Assembly (NCBI GenBank): GCA_945877175.1
Contig: CAMCRC010000022.1
Location: 1 to 34,834 of the forward strand
Source of the DNA: Klebsiella pneumoniae
Lineage (GTDB): Bacteria > Pseudomonadota > Gammaproteobacteria > Pseudomonadales > Pseudohongiellaceae
DNA: 34,834 nucleotides
Direction: 5' to 3'
Position numbers and translations under genes: made by a program. How positions within the stretch are numbered: the first letter of the stretch is position 1; every line of letters starts with the position of its first letter. Shown here piece by piece: positions 7,505 through 16,884 of the stretch. The notes beneath the pieces were generated by a model. The model saw only the letters and a list, made by a program, of their open reading frames with translations, had not been told where the DNA came from and did no database searches.

Positions 7505-8755
7505 TCAATAACGATTCGGTCCGTCAAACACTTCACGGTCAAATTCATTCTCCCAGTTGGCCACAACAGTCGCCACGGCCAGGTCGCCGGTCACGTTCAA
7601 ACTGGTGCGCGCCATATCCAGTGGGCGGTCAAATGGCAGAATGAAGCCAATGACGACGGCAATCTGCTCAGGTGACAGCCCGACGGCACTCATCACTGCG
7701 GAAATCAGGAACAAGGACGCGCCCGGCACGGCTGCTGTGCCAATGGACACCATCGTCGTGGCCCCCACGATGACCAGATAATCGCTGAATGTCAGCGGCA
7801 GTCCGAATGCCTGTGCTGCAAATATCGTCACAATTCCCACATACAGCGCAGTGCCGTCCATGTTGATCGTGGCGCCCAGTGGTATGACAGTGGTCGCTAC
7901 CACGGGGCGAATGCCCAGATTGCGTTCTGCCACTGACAAGGTGACAGGCATGGTGGCGGAACTCGACGATGTCGAAAACCCCACGAGCATTACGTCTCGC
8001 GCGCCGAGAAAAAAGTTCAAGGGACTCAGCCGGACCAGGAACTTCATCATGGAACCATACACCAGCACCGCGTGCAGCACACAGCCGACAAACACCGCCA
8101 GGGCGAGACGCACGACATCCAGCAAAGCAAGCACACCCTGCGTACCTGCCACCCAGGCGATCAGTGCGAAAACGCCGAAGGGGGCGACTTCCATGACCCA
8201 GCCCGTAATCTTGAGCATGATTTCAGAGGCGGCATCGACCAGATCGGCCACAGGCTTTGCCCGCTCGCCAATGACCAGTCCGGCAATACCCAGCAAGACG
8301 GCAAAGAAGATCACTGCAAGCACATCGCCTTCCGCAAGCGCTGCGATCGGATTGCGCGGAACGATATCCATCATTTGCTGTGACATCGACACCGCCTCTC
8401 GCACCGGAATGTCACCCGGCACGGCCGCAGAGAGATCCACCCCGACACCGGGTTGCAGCAACAGTGCCAGGGCGATCCCGATGCAGATGGCAATCAGGGT
8501 GGTAATCATGAAGAGTGCCAGCGTCTTGATGCCTAGAGACCCGAGCTTTTGCGGATCGCCCATCGCAATGACGCCGGACACCAGGGTAAAGAAGACCAGG
8601 GGCACCACCACCATGCTGATCAGGCGCACGAACAGATCGCCGATCCATTTGATGGAAACCGCACTCTCTCCCAGCAGACTGCCCACTATGACACCCGCCA
8701 CCAATGCCAGCAGAATGCGTTTCCACAAAGCGATCTCGAACCACGCGCGAAGCAT
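7505..8755 (-). CDS. Dicarboxylate/amino acid:cation symporter (DAACS, GltP/DctA-like)
   Basis: This 416-residue inner-membrane secondary transporter takes up C4-dicarboxylates or acidic/neutral amino acids with Na+ or H+. The family's signature elements are clear: the serine-rich re-entrant loop (STSSSSATMPVTL), the NMDGTALY motif in the seventh membrane segment, and the second re-entrant hairpin region (AAVPGASLFLIS) followed by the last substrate-binding helix. About eight membrane segments are apparent and the length is normal. A purine-rich AGGGGAAAA sequence precedes the ATG. It is transcribed divergently from the ferredoxin reductase across a 151-nt gap. The exact substrate cannot be told from sequence. 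Confidence 0.9.
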   Translation of the reverse strand: MLRAWFEIALWKRILLALVAGVIVGSLLGESAVSIKWIGDLFVRLISMVVVPLVFFTLVSGVIAMGDPQKLGSLGIKTLALFMITTLIAICIGIALALLLQPGVGVDLSAAVPGDIPVREAVSMSQQMMDIVPRNPIAALAEGDVLAVIFFAVLLGIAGLVIGERAKPVADLVDAASEIMLKITGWVMEVAPFGVFALIAWVAGTQGVLALLDVVRLALAVFVGCVLHAVLVYGSMMKFLVRLSPLNFFLGARDVMLVGFSTSSSSATMPVTLSVAERNLGIRPVVATTVIPLGATINMDGTALYVGIVTIFAAQAFGLPLTFSDYLVIVGATTMVSIGTAAVPGASLFLISAVMSAVGLSPEQIAVVIGFILPFDRPLDMARTSLNVTGDLAVATVVANWENEFDREVFDGPNRY

Positions 8756-8906
8756 ATTTTTCCCCTGGGGATCATCTTGTTGACCTGAACAACCGTATCA
8801 GGATTCTGGCTTCCGAGCCTACAGAAAAAGCAATCGCAGTGCCAACTGCTTTCCCGGGAATGTGCGACAATGCGCGCCCGATACTCACAGGTAACCAGGT
8901 CTCACG

Positions 8907-9662
8907 ATGGTCGAGTCACACACACAGTGGATAGAAGGGCTTGTTGCCAGCAACATCCACTGGACCCCGAATCTGTTTTCTTTGCGCATAGAAGCTGATG
9001 TGGCGCCTTTTGTGGCAGGCCAGTACACGTCGCTGGCACTGGATATCGAAGGCGTGCGCATCGCGCAGCCGTACTCCATTCTGAGCGTCCCGGACACCAC
9101 ACCCCTGGAGTTCTTCTTCTACACACAGCTCGACGGCCAGTTGTCGGCAGAGCTCGGGCGACTGCACCCCGGCGACCGGGTCTGGGTGAAGCAGATACCC
9201 GAGGGCCGATTCACGCTGGATCAGGTGCCCCCGGGGCGCGACTTGTGGCTGCTGGCCACCGGCACTGGCGTCTCCCCATTCCTGTCACTCCTGCGTACGC
9301 CCGAGCCATGGCAACGTTTCGAACACATTGTGCTGGTGTATGCCGTACGCCACTGGAGCGATGTGGCCTATGGGGACGTCGTCGCACAACTGCAGTCGCT
9401 GTACGGGGAGCGTTTCACGTTCGTGCCCTTCGTCAGTCGCGAGAAAGTCGAGAACACCGTGCATGGCCATATACCCGCCAGCATCAGCAATGGCACGCTG
9501 GAACGGGTTGCGGCCCGAGGGATGTCCACGCACAGCTCCCGTTTCATGCTCTGCGGCAATCCCGGCATGGTGCAGGATGCGCTCAGCGCACTGCAGCAAC
9601 GAGGCTTTGTGCGCAGCGAGAAAGGCAGGACCGGACACATTACGCTCGAAGCTTACTGGTAG
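8907..9662 (+). CDS. fpr: Ferredoxin/flavodoxin-NADP+ reductase
   Basis: This 251-residue FAD enzyme passes electrons between NADPH and ferredoxin or flavodoxin in the cytoplasm. The FAD-binding motif reads QPYSILSVP (the usual first Arg is Gln here). The NADP-binding GTGVSPFLS follows at about 115-125, LCGNPGMVQDA at about 210-222, and the C-terminus ends in EAYW with the aromatic residue that stacks on the flavin in bacterial Fpr proteins. Length fits the short Fpr branch. AGGT lies about 8 nt before the ATG. It is a single gene followed by a strong terminator. Family assignment is secure; the symbol is by similarity. Confidence 0.87.
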   Translation: MVESHTQWIEGLVASNIHWTPNLFSLRIEADVAPFVAGQYTSLALDIEGVRIAQPYSILSVPDTTPLEFFFYTQLDGQLSAELGRLHPGDRVWVKQIPEGRFTLDQVPPGRDLWLLATGTGVSPFLSLLRTPEPWQRFEHIVLVYAVRHWSDVAYGDVVAQLQSLYGERFTFVPFVSREKVENTVHGHIPASISNGTLERVAARGMSTHSSRFMLCGNPGMVQDALSALQQRGFVRSEKGRTGHITLEAYW

Positions 9663-9688
9663 CCCGCCATTCAGTCCGTGAAATGCAG

Positions 9689-9720
9689 AAAGGCCGGTAC
9701 ATCACTGTGCCGGCCTTTTT
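9689..9720 (+). terminator. Intrinsic terminator after fpr
   Basis: A 13-bp stem (9689-9701 with 9706-9718, one G-T pair) around the loop TCAC is followed by five T. It lies 26 nt after the fpr stop codon. The complementary strand has only a short T-run, so it may also weakly end transcription from the TBDR remnant. Confidence 0.85.
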
Positions 9721-9763
9721 GTTTGAGCAGCGGACGAAGAACCGCCCACTGCCATTCACACCC

Positions 9764-10087
9764 TCAAGCGCCTGGCGTCCACTCGATGGATGCCCAGAAC
9801 TGCCGGCCCCACGGCGTCGACAACCGCGTCTCGAAGCCACCCTGCATCGGCATGCGCTGGGGGCGCTTGTCGAACAGGTTGGAGATGCCCAGGCTCAAGT
9901 TGAACTCGCTGTCGAAGTACTCATCCAGCACGATTGAGTAACGGGCATCGAACCGCAACTCGCCCTCGATGGTGCGTGGCGCAATCCAGCCGTCGTTGTA
10001 GGCATCCACAGTCACGTCGTCGTACTTCACCGTGTGCCAGTAGTTGGCAGACAACGAGGCAGACTGGTTGTCCATGAACCAGTTCAA
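9764..10087 (-). pseudogene. C-terminal remnant of a fourth TonB-dependent receptor
   Basis: About 107 codons match the last strands of the three intact receptors downstream: NWFMDNQSASLSANYW, YFDSEFNLSLGISNLFDKRP and a final TRLSTPWGRQFW...WTPGA. The match begins abruptly at about 10087, directly after an in-frame TGA (10090-10088); no plug domain, signal peptide or start region is present upstream. Its sequence is not a copy of any one neighbour (for example DVTVDAYNDGW), so it is the tail of a separate fourth receptor whose first ~860 codons have been deleted. The TTG at its 5' end is not a convincing start. Confidence 0.8.
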
Positions 10088-10422
10088 TCAATGGCATTCA
10101 TTAGTGACTGTTCGATCTCCTGCTTTGCAGAGGAATAGCCGAAATCTGCGCATTGCAAGTCTCTGCTTGCTACCGAATGGCTCCCGGAAAATTGCGACAA
10201 TTTGTAACTTTTCCTCTGCAGGCCGAGTGTACCCAGCTTGTTTTCACATTTTCAAATTCATGCCAGCCATATCTGGAACATGCCAATGGATATGGAACGC
10301 CGCTTTTGGGCTGAATTTTTTATTTTTTGAGTGAATACGAAACGTCTGTTCCGCATATTGTGAATGTCGGTAACAGAACCGATTGAGACGAAACGATAGG
10401 CTGGGGCGACGAATAGACAAGC
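10088..10422. other. AT-richer non-coding stretch between receptor remnant and receptor 1
   Basis: I see no convincing gene here: short frames on both strands lack family resemblance and ribosome-binding sites. It does not resemble the shared leader of the downstream genes. It probably marks the deletion scar that removed most of the fourth receptor. Confidence 0.4.
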
Positions 10423-10459
10423 AAAAAGGGCCGGCGCATACTTATGCGCCGGCCCTTTT
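10423..10459 (-). terminator. Strong terminator of TBDR 1
   Basis: A perfect 17-bp inverted repeat (10424-10440 with 10443-10459) with a CT centre lies 37 nt after the TBDR 1 stop codon. Read on the minus strand it ends in a run of five T. Confidence 0.88.
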
Positions 10460-10496
10460 ACTTCAAACACTCAACCAAACTTCAGCTGTTCACACT

Positions 10497-13388
10497 CTAT
10501 GCGCCGGGCTGCCAATCCAGTGACACCCAGACCTGCCTGCCCCACGGAGTGGACAGACGCGACTCGTAACCACCGATCATGGCAAAGCGCTGCGGTCTGA
10601 TGTCGAACAGGTTGGTGACTCCTGCGCTCAAGGTGATCTCGCTGTCGAAGTACTGATCGAAGACATAGGCGTACTGAGCACTGGTAATGGTCTCCGCTTC
10701 GATGGTTCGGTCTGTCATGGCGATCCAGCCATCGTTGTAACGATCCACAGGACGGTCGTCGAAGAGCACACTGTGGCGATAGTTCGCCGACACCCCTGCA
10801 CTGTGGTTGCCGTTGTACCAACCCAGGCGCAGGCTGCCCTTCACCTTCGGCAGGGGCGGCAGAATCGCAGTATCTGCATTCTGCTTGCCAAGCCCTTCGA
10901 TCTCGATTCCCACGTTGTCCATGTAGGAATAGTTCATGAAATACGAGGCCTCAAACGTGGTTGTGAACGTCCCCCAGTCGCCAGCTTCGTAGGTATGACG
11001 CACCTTCGCATCGACCAGATCAATGAACACGGAGGCCACGTTCTGCGCTTGCCTGTAGATGGTGTCTACCGACATGTCCAGTGGATCTCTCACCACCGAA
11101 CTCCCCGGGATGGAACGCAGGTAGGCAGTCGCTGCAGCCCGATCGGCTGCATTGGCAGGATTGTACGTGGCCGCAGTGCGGCCAGTGGCTGCCAGGAATA
11201 TGCGGAACTGGTCGTACACCGTGTCCGTATCGTCCAGCGTACGGATTCTGTCGATGTACTTCACATTCTGGTAGTCCATGCTGATGCTGAGGTTCTCGAT
11301 AGCCTCATAGGTGAATCCGATGTTGCGAATCGTAGAGGTCTCTGGCCGCAGATCGGGATTGCCGGCGGTACAGGTGGAGGAGCCGATCAAGGAGGCGTTG
11401 AAGAACGGATCATTGCCTGAGAAGGCCTCACCACACAGCTCATTGGGGATGAACGGACGACCCTGCACAGGGGTGGGAGCAAGGAAGCTCTCGCCCCACG
11501 AAGCGCGCACTGCCAGCCCGTCCATCGCTTCCCAACGCAGCGCCACTTTCGGCGTTGTGGCCTTCAACCCGAAGTCCTTGAACTCTTCATGGCGGACCGC
11601 CGTCTGCAATGTCAATGATTCCAGAATCGGCACCTCCACTTCCACGAATACTGCCCTGACCTCACTGACATACCTCGCGTCCTTGCGCACCGGAGTCGTG
11701 ATATCAACGTTGTAATTGAGTCCGACGTTCGACAGCGGATTGGCAAACTCATCGTTGATCGTGTCTCGCCACTGATAGCCCGTTGCCATGGAGACGGCAC
11801 CAGCCGGCAGATCGAACAACTCACCCGTGACGGTAAACTCCGCGATATCCAGGTAGTCCCGGCTGCCAGTCAGCTTGATCGGTTCGTACATCCAGTCCAT
11901 CACCGCCCGCGTGTTGTTGGTGACGCCCTCTTTGTAAAAGGGTGAGCGCGGGTCGGAACTGCCGAAGGGGTTGAACCATTGATTGCCGTTGGGACCGCCC
12001 TTGCCCATCAAAGCAAGCTGCAGCTTCGACAGATGCAAAGTACCGACTTTTGTACGCGAGCGTGAGGCGCGTTCCTGCGTGGAGTAATACGCATAGCCCG
12101 ACCAGGTATCACTCAGATCAAAGCTTGTTCCGAGCTTGATGCGGTTGGAGTCGACATAGGTACCCCCGGAGGTCTCTCCGAATTCGTTGATCCCGGGCGG
12201 GGTCACACCCAGACCGGACGAGGGGCGCCACAACCACGGCGTCACATCGTAGCCGAAGGTATTGGCGGGATGACTGGCGGGAATGAACAAGACGTTGCGG
12301 TTGTTCGGATTCAAGGCGGTGACCACGCCCTTGGAACCCTCGTTCAGCAGATAGTTCAAATTGGCGGAGAGCTCGAACCGCAGCCAGTCTTGGGCTTCCC
12401 AGGTGAGATTCTGATACAGGTTGTACTCACTCATCCCTGTCGCATAGGGGTAGGTATGTGTGTAGTTGTACCAGCATGTTCTGTTGTTGCCAGTGCCAGT
12501 GATGATCCCGCTGGGGATGGAGCCTCGTTTGGTCCGATCTTCCAGCCCCTGATTGAAGGTTCCACAACTCGGGTCTGGCAGGTTGCCACCCAGTGAACGT
12601 CCACCGTGCAGCCCGCCCAGTTTCGGCGTCGCGCCTGTCACCCGTCGATAGGTGCCCGGGTTGCCGGAGCCGGACGAGCCGTCGGCCATCTCCCACTCCC
12701 GGGGACGTTCGTAGTAGCCCAGTCGCGTGCGCTTGCGGGCATCGAACGCGCCCACGTAATTGATGCCGTTGTCGAAACTTTTGCCCCAGAGAATGGCTAG
12801 ATTGCCCTCCTCCATGCCGCCCTCTTCCGGCGTCTGATAATAAGCACGTGCGCGAACCCCATCGAACTGCTTGATCGGAATCATGTTCACCACACCAGCG
12901 ACTGCATCTGATCCGTACAAGGCAGAGCCGCCATCGAGCACGATCTCGACGCGCGCAATGGCGATGTCTGGGATCATGGCGGTCACCGAGGTATCAATGG
13001 CGCGCAGTCCGTCCACCATGCTCAGTGTGCTGTTCTCGCCAAGGCCCCGCAGATTGAATGTTGTACCTGTACTGCTCTGGGCACCGTCATTGCCGCCAAG
13101 AACGTTCAGTACAACATTGGTGTTCTGCGTAAAGCTCAGGTCCCGGATGTAGTTCGCCATGCTGGGCGCGCCGGACTGATAGAGCTCATCCTGGTTGATA
13201 GTCGCAACGGGAGAGTTCTGCGCGAACGCAGAGTTGCGGATGTAGGAGCCTGTTACCACGACTTCTTCGACTTCAGGATCGGCCGCGGTCTGGGCCTGGG
13301 CCTGGACCAGTGCGGGAAAGGCCATGGAAGCAACAAGACAGGAATGAATCAGATGACGCAGCTGCCCGCGTCGGGTGAAGGTATGCAT
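10497..13388 (-). CDS. TonB-dependent outer-membrane receptor 1
   Basis: This 963-residue TBDR imports a ligand across the outer membrane using TonB energy. It has a signal peptide (RRGQLRHLIHSCLVASMAFP..., cleavage near VQAQA) and a TonB-box/plug start EVEEVVVTGSYIRNSAF. The plug motifs are NLRGLGENSTLSMVDG and LDGGSALYGSDAVAGVV. A 22-strand-type barrel ends in NLFDIRPQRF and WQPGA. Four cysteines kept in all three receptors (around DPSCGTF/RTCWY and ELCGEAF/STCTAGNP) lie in predicted outside loops and could form two disulfides. There is no N-terminal STN signalling domain, so it is a plain transporter. It is the most diverged of the three. The start has GGAG about 8 nt upstream. It has its own leader and terminator, hence is probably monocistronic. 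Ligand unknown. Confidence 0.92.
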   Translation of the reverse strand: MHTFTRRGQLRHLIHSCLVASMAFPALVQAQAQTAADPEVEEVVVTGSYIRNSAFAQNSPVATINQDELYQSGAPSMANYIRDLSFTQNTNVVLNVLGGNDGAQSSTGTTFNLRGLGENSTLSMVDGLRAIDTSVTAMIPDIAIARVEIVLDGGSALYGSDAVAGVVNMIPIKQFDGVRARAYYQTPEEGGMEEGNLAILWGKSFDNGINYVGAFDARKRTRLGYYERPREWEMADGSSGSGNPGTYRRVTGATPKLGGLHGGRSLGGNLPDPSCGTFNQGLEDRTKRGSIPSGIITGTGNNRTCWYNYTHTYPYATGMSEYNLYQNLTWEAQDWLRFELSANLNYLLNEGSKGVVTALNPNNRNVLFIPASHPANTFGYDVTPWLWRPSSGLGVTPPGINEFGETSGGTYVDSNRIKLGTSFDLSDTWSGYAYYSTQERASRSRTKVGTLHLSKLQLALMGKGGPNGNQWFNPFGSSDPRSPFYKEGVTNNTRAVMDWMYEPIKLTGSRDYLDIAEFTVTGELFDLPAGAVSMATGYQWRDTINDEFANPLSNVGLNYNVDITTPVRKDARYVSEVRAVFVEVEVPILESLTLQTAVRHEEFKDFGLKATTPKVALRWEAMDGLAVRASWGESFLAPTPVQGRPFIPNELCGEAFSGNDPFFNASLIGSSTCTAGNPDLRPETSTIRNIGFTYEAIENLSISMDYQNVKYIDRIRTLDDTDTVYDQFRIFLAATGRTAATYNPANAADRAAATAYLRSIPGSSVVRDPLDMSVDTIYRQAQNVASVFIDLVDAKVRHTYEAGDWGTFTTTFEASYFMNYSYMDNVGIEIEGLGKQNADTAILPPLPKVKGSLRLGWYNGNHSAGVSANYRHSVLFDDRPVDRYNDGWIAMTDRTIEAETITSAQYAYVFDQYFDSEITLSAGVTNLFDIRPQRFAMIGGYESRLSTPWGRQVWVSLDWQPGA

Positions 13389-13483
13389 GCTTATCTCCAG
13401 ATGTTGGCCATTGCCGAGTGGACGACAGAGGGCCTTGTAATTTTGATATCAACTGTTGCGCACTTGAAAAGGCACTACTTGAT

Positions 13484-13550
13484 TATCACTGGATGACTGC
13501 TTGCAGGTTGCAAATCCGGTACGTCGATAAACTACTACTACACCTTTTAT
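13484..13550 (-). promoter_or_regulatory. Shared leader element of TBDR 1
   Basis: The block 13484-13529 (plus strand: TATCACTGGATGACTGC ... CAAATCCGGTACGTCGATA) recurs upstream of six genes in this window. It is followed after exactly 13 nt by CCTTTTAT (13543-13550), which in gene direction reads ATAAAAGG and resembles a -10 region. The block ends 96 nt before the start codon. A palindromic TTGATATCAA (13443-13452) lies nearer the gene. Confidence 0.7.
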
Positions 13551-13670
13551 ACAAGATCAAAGCAGGACTCGATTGCAAAAGCAAACTGTTAGCTGAAACT
13601 TTTGCTCAATTTTCTTCAGTTCATCAAAGAGAGGTACGCTTGTTCAATAATATGACCTGCCGGACCAAAC

Positions 13671-13706
13671 AAAAGGGCGCCGCGTGCCTGCACACGGCGC
13701 CCTTTT
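13671..13706 (-). terminator. Terminator of TBDR 2
   Basis: Arms 13671-13686 and 13691-13706 pair with one C-A mismatch around the loop CCTG. On the minus strand the stem ends in TTTT. It lies 47 nt after the TBDR 2 stop codon. Confidence 0.85.
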
Positions 13707-13752
13707 GCTCTTTCAGTGCACGGCAGCGCTCAGCGCCGCCGTGCCTGATGCA

Positions 13753-16665
13753 TTACGCCCCGGGCGTCCAGTCCAGCGACAGATAGAACTGACGTCCCCA
13801 GGGAGTGGAGAGGCGCGTTTCAGCCCCGCCGATGATCGCCAGGCGCTGCGGGCGCTTGTCGAACAGATTGTTCACACCGACGCTGACACTGAACTCACTG
13901 TTGAAGTACTGATCGAACACATGGCCATAGCGCGCATCAAAGATGTACTCGCCGCGGACCTTGGAAGGAATATTCTTCGTGTTGTCGCCTTTCCATTCCG
14001 GATAGAAGTCCACCACCTGCGAGTCAAATACGAGGCTGCTCCAGTAATTGCCGGAGATTGACGCGCTCTGATTGCCACGGAACCAGGACAAGCGGGCATT
14101 GAGCTTGAGCTCTGGCAATGGCGGGGCGAGCCCTGTCCTGCCATTCTGCTTGCCAAGAGCCTCTGTTCGCACCTTGTCCAGCCCCATGTAGTCATAGGTC
14201 AGGTAATAGGTGCCTTGCACGGTTGTGGTGAAGGTGCCCCAGTTGGTGGTGTCCATGACGTACTGCGCTTTCGTGTCAACAAGGTCCACCCACACCGAGC
14301 TGATGTTCGCAGAGCGCGCAAACAGGCGTGACACTGATCCGTTGGGGTAACGCAGAATCGCCACACCCGGCTTGGTGGCTTCTACTGCCAGCCAGGCGTC
14401 GGCGGCTGCGCGGGTGGCAGAGCCCGGCACGGTGCTGTAGGCAGATCTGGCGATGCCTGTTTCTTCCAGGAATCTGGAGAACTGGAATCCCACCGTGTCC
14501 TGCGGACTGAGGGTTCGAATACGATCCTGATATTCGATCTGCTGATAATCCACTGACAGGTTCAGGCCTTCCAGGAAATTGCCAGAGGGCTCCCAGGTAA
14601 AGCCGATGTTCTGGATGGTCGAGGTCTCGGGCTGCAGCCCCGGGTTGCCTGACGAGCACCCTATGCCGCCGATCAGCGGTGTGCCTGTGAACTCGTCCCT
14701 GCCACTGAACATATCCGCGCAACGGTCATCCGCGACAAACGGACGCCCCTGGAAGGGTGAAGGTGCCAGGAAACTTTCGCCCCATGACGCACGAACGGCC
14801 AGGGTCGGCAATGCCTCCCAACGTACGGCTACTTTTGGCATGGTGGATACCAGGCCGAAGTCCTTCATTTCCTCATGTCGCACAGCCAGCTGCGCCGACA
14901 AGGTTTCCAGTACTGGAATTTCCACTTCCATGAACACTGATCGGACCTCAGAGCCATAATCGGCATCCGTCTGCCGCGCGCCCAGCACCTGGCTGTTGGC
15001 GTAATTCTCGCCAAGGACCGTCCAGGGGTCGGCGAAATCTCTGTTCAGCAGATCACGCCATTGAAAACCAACGGCCATCTGCACAGCGCCGGCTGGCACA
15101 TCAAAGAGCTCGCCGGTAGCCAGTGTCTCAAAGATATCCAGATAGTTGCGGCTGGATGTCTCGTTCTTGTTTTCCAGCATGAGCCAGTCGATCATTTCCT
15201 GAGAATTGCTGGTCACGCCCGGAACGTAATGTTTGGACCGGGGAGACTGGGAGCCAAAGGGGTTGAACCACTCCTTGCCGCTGGGACCACCCCGTCCGGA
15301 CATCGCCAGTTGCAGGCGGGATGTACTCACCACATTGGAATCCGACATCGACTTGGTTTCCTGCTGGGAGTAATAGGTATAGCCAGTCCAGGAGCCCGCG
15401 ATGTCATACTCTGCAATCAGCTTGACTCTGTTGAAGAAGTTATGCGCGTGCACAGGCTTGGAGCTGTCGCTGTTGTACCAGGACGGCAGAGTGCCCCCGG
15501 TATTTCCAAATACGCGCCAGCTCCACGGTGTCAGGTCATAACCATAGTAATTGGCTGGGTGATTGGCCGGAATCTTCATGACAGCGCGGTCATTGCCGCC
15601 GTTGGGGGACGTGCCCGTCGACGTTTGCTTGTTCACACGCGCATGATTGTTCATGGTCAGGTTGAAGCGCAGCCAGTCGGTGGCCTCGAAGCTCACTGAG
15701 TTGTAGAGATTGTAATTGACCTCATGCCGGGAGTACGCGTGCTGGATGCTGTAGTCGTAGGTGCAATTGCCCAGGTAAACGGTTCCGGAGGGATTGCTGT
15801 TGTACCCGAGGCCTCGGGGCAGGGTGCCCTGATTGTACTGGCCGCAGTCACGATCCAGAAGGACGGCGCCCGTTGACGTGCCGCCGTGGGGTCCGAGGAT
15901 ATTTACACCCGGAGGCGCCCCAACCAGCCGTCTGTAGGACCCCACCGGGCCTGCGTTGGACGCGTTGTCCGAATGCTCCCACTCACGTGTGCGCTCGTAC
16001 ATCATCAGCGGCGTCTGCTTCTGAGCCTCGAAGGCCCCCACATACTCGACACCATTGTTGAAGGACTTGCCCCACATGAACGAGCCGGTCATGTTTTCCA
16101 TGGCGCCATCTTCGGTGCGCTGATAGTAGCTACGCGCCTTGAAACCCTCGAACTGCTTGGTCGGAATGATATTGACAACGCCGGCCACGGCGTCAGAGCC
16201 ATACAAGGCCGAGCCGCCATCCAGAACCATTTCCATACGGGCAACGGCAATTTCCGGCAGGCTGGCGGACATCAGGGTATTGAGTGAGCGGGTTCCGTCG
16301 ATCAGAGTGAGGGTGGAGTTCTCGCCCAGGCCCCTGAGATTGAAGCTGCTGTTGCCGGTCTGCGAGCCGTCCGCTGTGCCCAGAACGATGTTCACAACGT
16401 TCGTGTTCTGCGTATAACTCAGATCTCGAATATAGGCGCCTATGTTGGGAGCACCGGATTCGAACAGGTCTTCCGCCGTTACGGTATCCACGGGGGAGTT
16501 CTGTGCAAACGCGCTGTTGCGGATGTAGGAACCCGTAACCACCACTTCTTCCACTTCGGGTTCAGCAGCAGCCTGCGCCTGTGCAAGCACGGGAAATGCG
16601 ATGGAAGCAACAAGACAGGAATGAATCAAATGACGCAGCTGCCCGCGTCGGGTGAAGGTATGCAT
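13753..16665 (-). CDS. TonB-dependent outer-membrane receptor 2
   Basis: This 970-residue TBDR has the same plan as receptor 1. Its first 21 residues are identical to receptor 1 (MHTFTRRGQLRHLIHSCLVA then S). The plug begins at EVEEVVVTGSYIRNSAF and the barrel ends NLFDKRPQRL ... WTPGA. The plug and first barrel strands are very close to receptor 3 (for example SYYQRTEDGAMENMTGSFMW in both), while several predicted outer loops differ. The four loop cysteines are kept (DRDCGQY, GNCTYDY, DRCADMF, GIGCSSG). The start is preceded by GGAGAT as in receptor 1, and the 110 bp before it are nearly the same as before receptor 1, which points to a fairly recent duplication. Ligand unknown. Confidence 0.92.
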   Translation of the reverse strand: MHTFTRRGQLRHLIHSCLVASIAFPVLAQAQAAAEPEVEEVVVTGSYIRNSAFAQNSPVDTVTAEDLFESGAPNIGAYIRDLSYTQNTNVVNIVLGTADGSQTGNSSFNLRGLGENSTLTLIDGTRSLNTLMSASLPEIAVARMEMVLDGGSALYGSDAVAGVVNIIPTKQFEGFKARSYYQRTEDGAMENMTGSFMWGKSFNNGVEYVGAFEAQKQTPLMMYERTREWEHSDNASNAGPVGSYRRLVGAPPGVNILGPHGGTSTGAVLLDRDCGQYNQGTLPRGLGYNSNPSGTVYLGNCTYDYSIQHAYSRHEVNYNLYNSVSFEATDWLRFNLTMNNHARVNKQTSTGTSPNGGNDRAVMKIPANHPANYYGYDLTPWSWRVFGNTGGTLPSWYNSDSSKPVHAHNFFNRVKLIAEYDIAGSWTGYTYYSQQETKSMSDSNVVSTSRLQLAMSGRGGPSGKEWFNPFGSQSPRSKHYVPGVTSNSQEMIDWLMLENKNETSSRNYLDIFETLATGELFDVPAGAVQMAVGFQWRDLLNRDFADPWTVLGENYANSQVLGARQTDADYGSEVRSVFMEVEIPVLETLSAQLAVRHEEMKDFGLVSTMPKVAVRWEALPTLAVRASWGESFLAPSPFQGRPFVADDRCADMFSGRDEFTGTPLIGGIGCSSGNPGLQPETSTIQNIGFTWEPSGNFLEGLNLSVDYQQIEYQDRIRTLSPQDTVGFQFSRFLEETGIARSAYSTVPGSATRAAADAWLAVEATKPGVAILRYPNGSVSRLFARSANISSVWVDLVDTKAQYVMDTTNWGTFTTTVQGTYYLTYDYMGLDKVRTEALGKQNGRTGLAPPLPELKLNARLSWFRGNQSASISGNYWSSLVFDSQVVDFYPEWKGDNTKNIPSKVRGEYIFDARYGHVFDQYFNSEFSVSVGVNNLFDKRPQRLAIIGGAETRLSTPWGRQFYLSLDWTPGA

Positions 16666-16760
16666 GCTTATCTCCAGGTATTGGCCATTGCCGTGTGGAC
16701 GACAGAGGGCCTTGTAATTTTGATATCAACTGTTGCGCGCTTGGAAAGGCACTACTTGAT

Positions 16761-16830
16761 TATCACTGGATGACTGCATGCGGAAATTTGCATATCTGGT
16801 ACGTCGATAGACTACCACTACGCCTTTTTA
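16761..16830 (-). promoter_or_regulatory. Shared leader element of TBDR 2
   Basis: The shared block spans 16761-16809, with the CCTTTTTA element starting at 16823, again 13 nt beyond the block. The block ends 96 nt before the ATG. The centre differs from other copies (GGAAATTTGCATAT), but the inner self-complementary part is kept as ATGC/GCAT. TTGATATCAA recurs at 16720-16729. Confidence 0.7.
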
Positions 16831-16842
16831 AAACTTTGAAGC

Positions 16843-16873
16843 ATGCCTGGTGGCCAGTTCGGCCACCAGGCAT
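16843..16873 (-). terminator. Terminator-like hairpin of TBDR 3
   Basis: A perfect 13-bp stem (16843-16855 with 16861-16873) with loop AGTTC begins 12 nt beyond the TBDR 3 stop codon. The following minus-strand sequence is T-rich but interrupted, so termination may be leaky. It sits directly upstream of the TBDR 2 leader. Confidence 0.75.
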
Positions 16874-16884
16874 TCATTCAGGCA

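Noticed and set aside
10044-10334. Possible small plus-strand gene of 96 codons upstream of TBDR 1
   Set aside because: It overlaps the receptor remnant, has no ribosome-binding site, and its composition looks random.
13418-13786. Possible plus-strand gene of 122 codons between receptors 1 and 2
   Set aside because: It covers the shared leader, the terminator hairpin and the 3' end of receptor 2 in antisense; only non-coding functions are supported.
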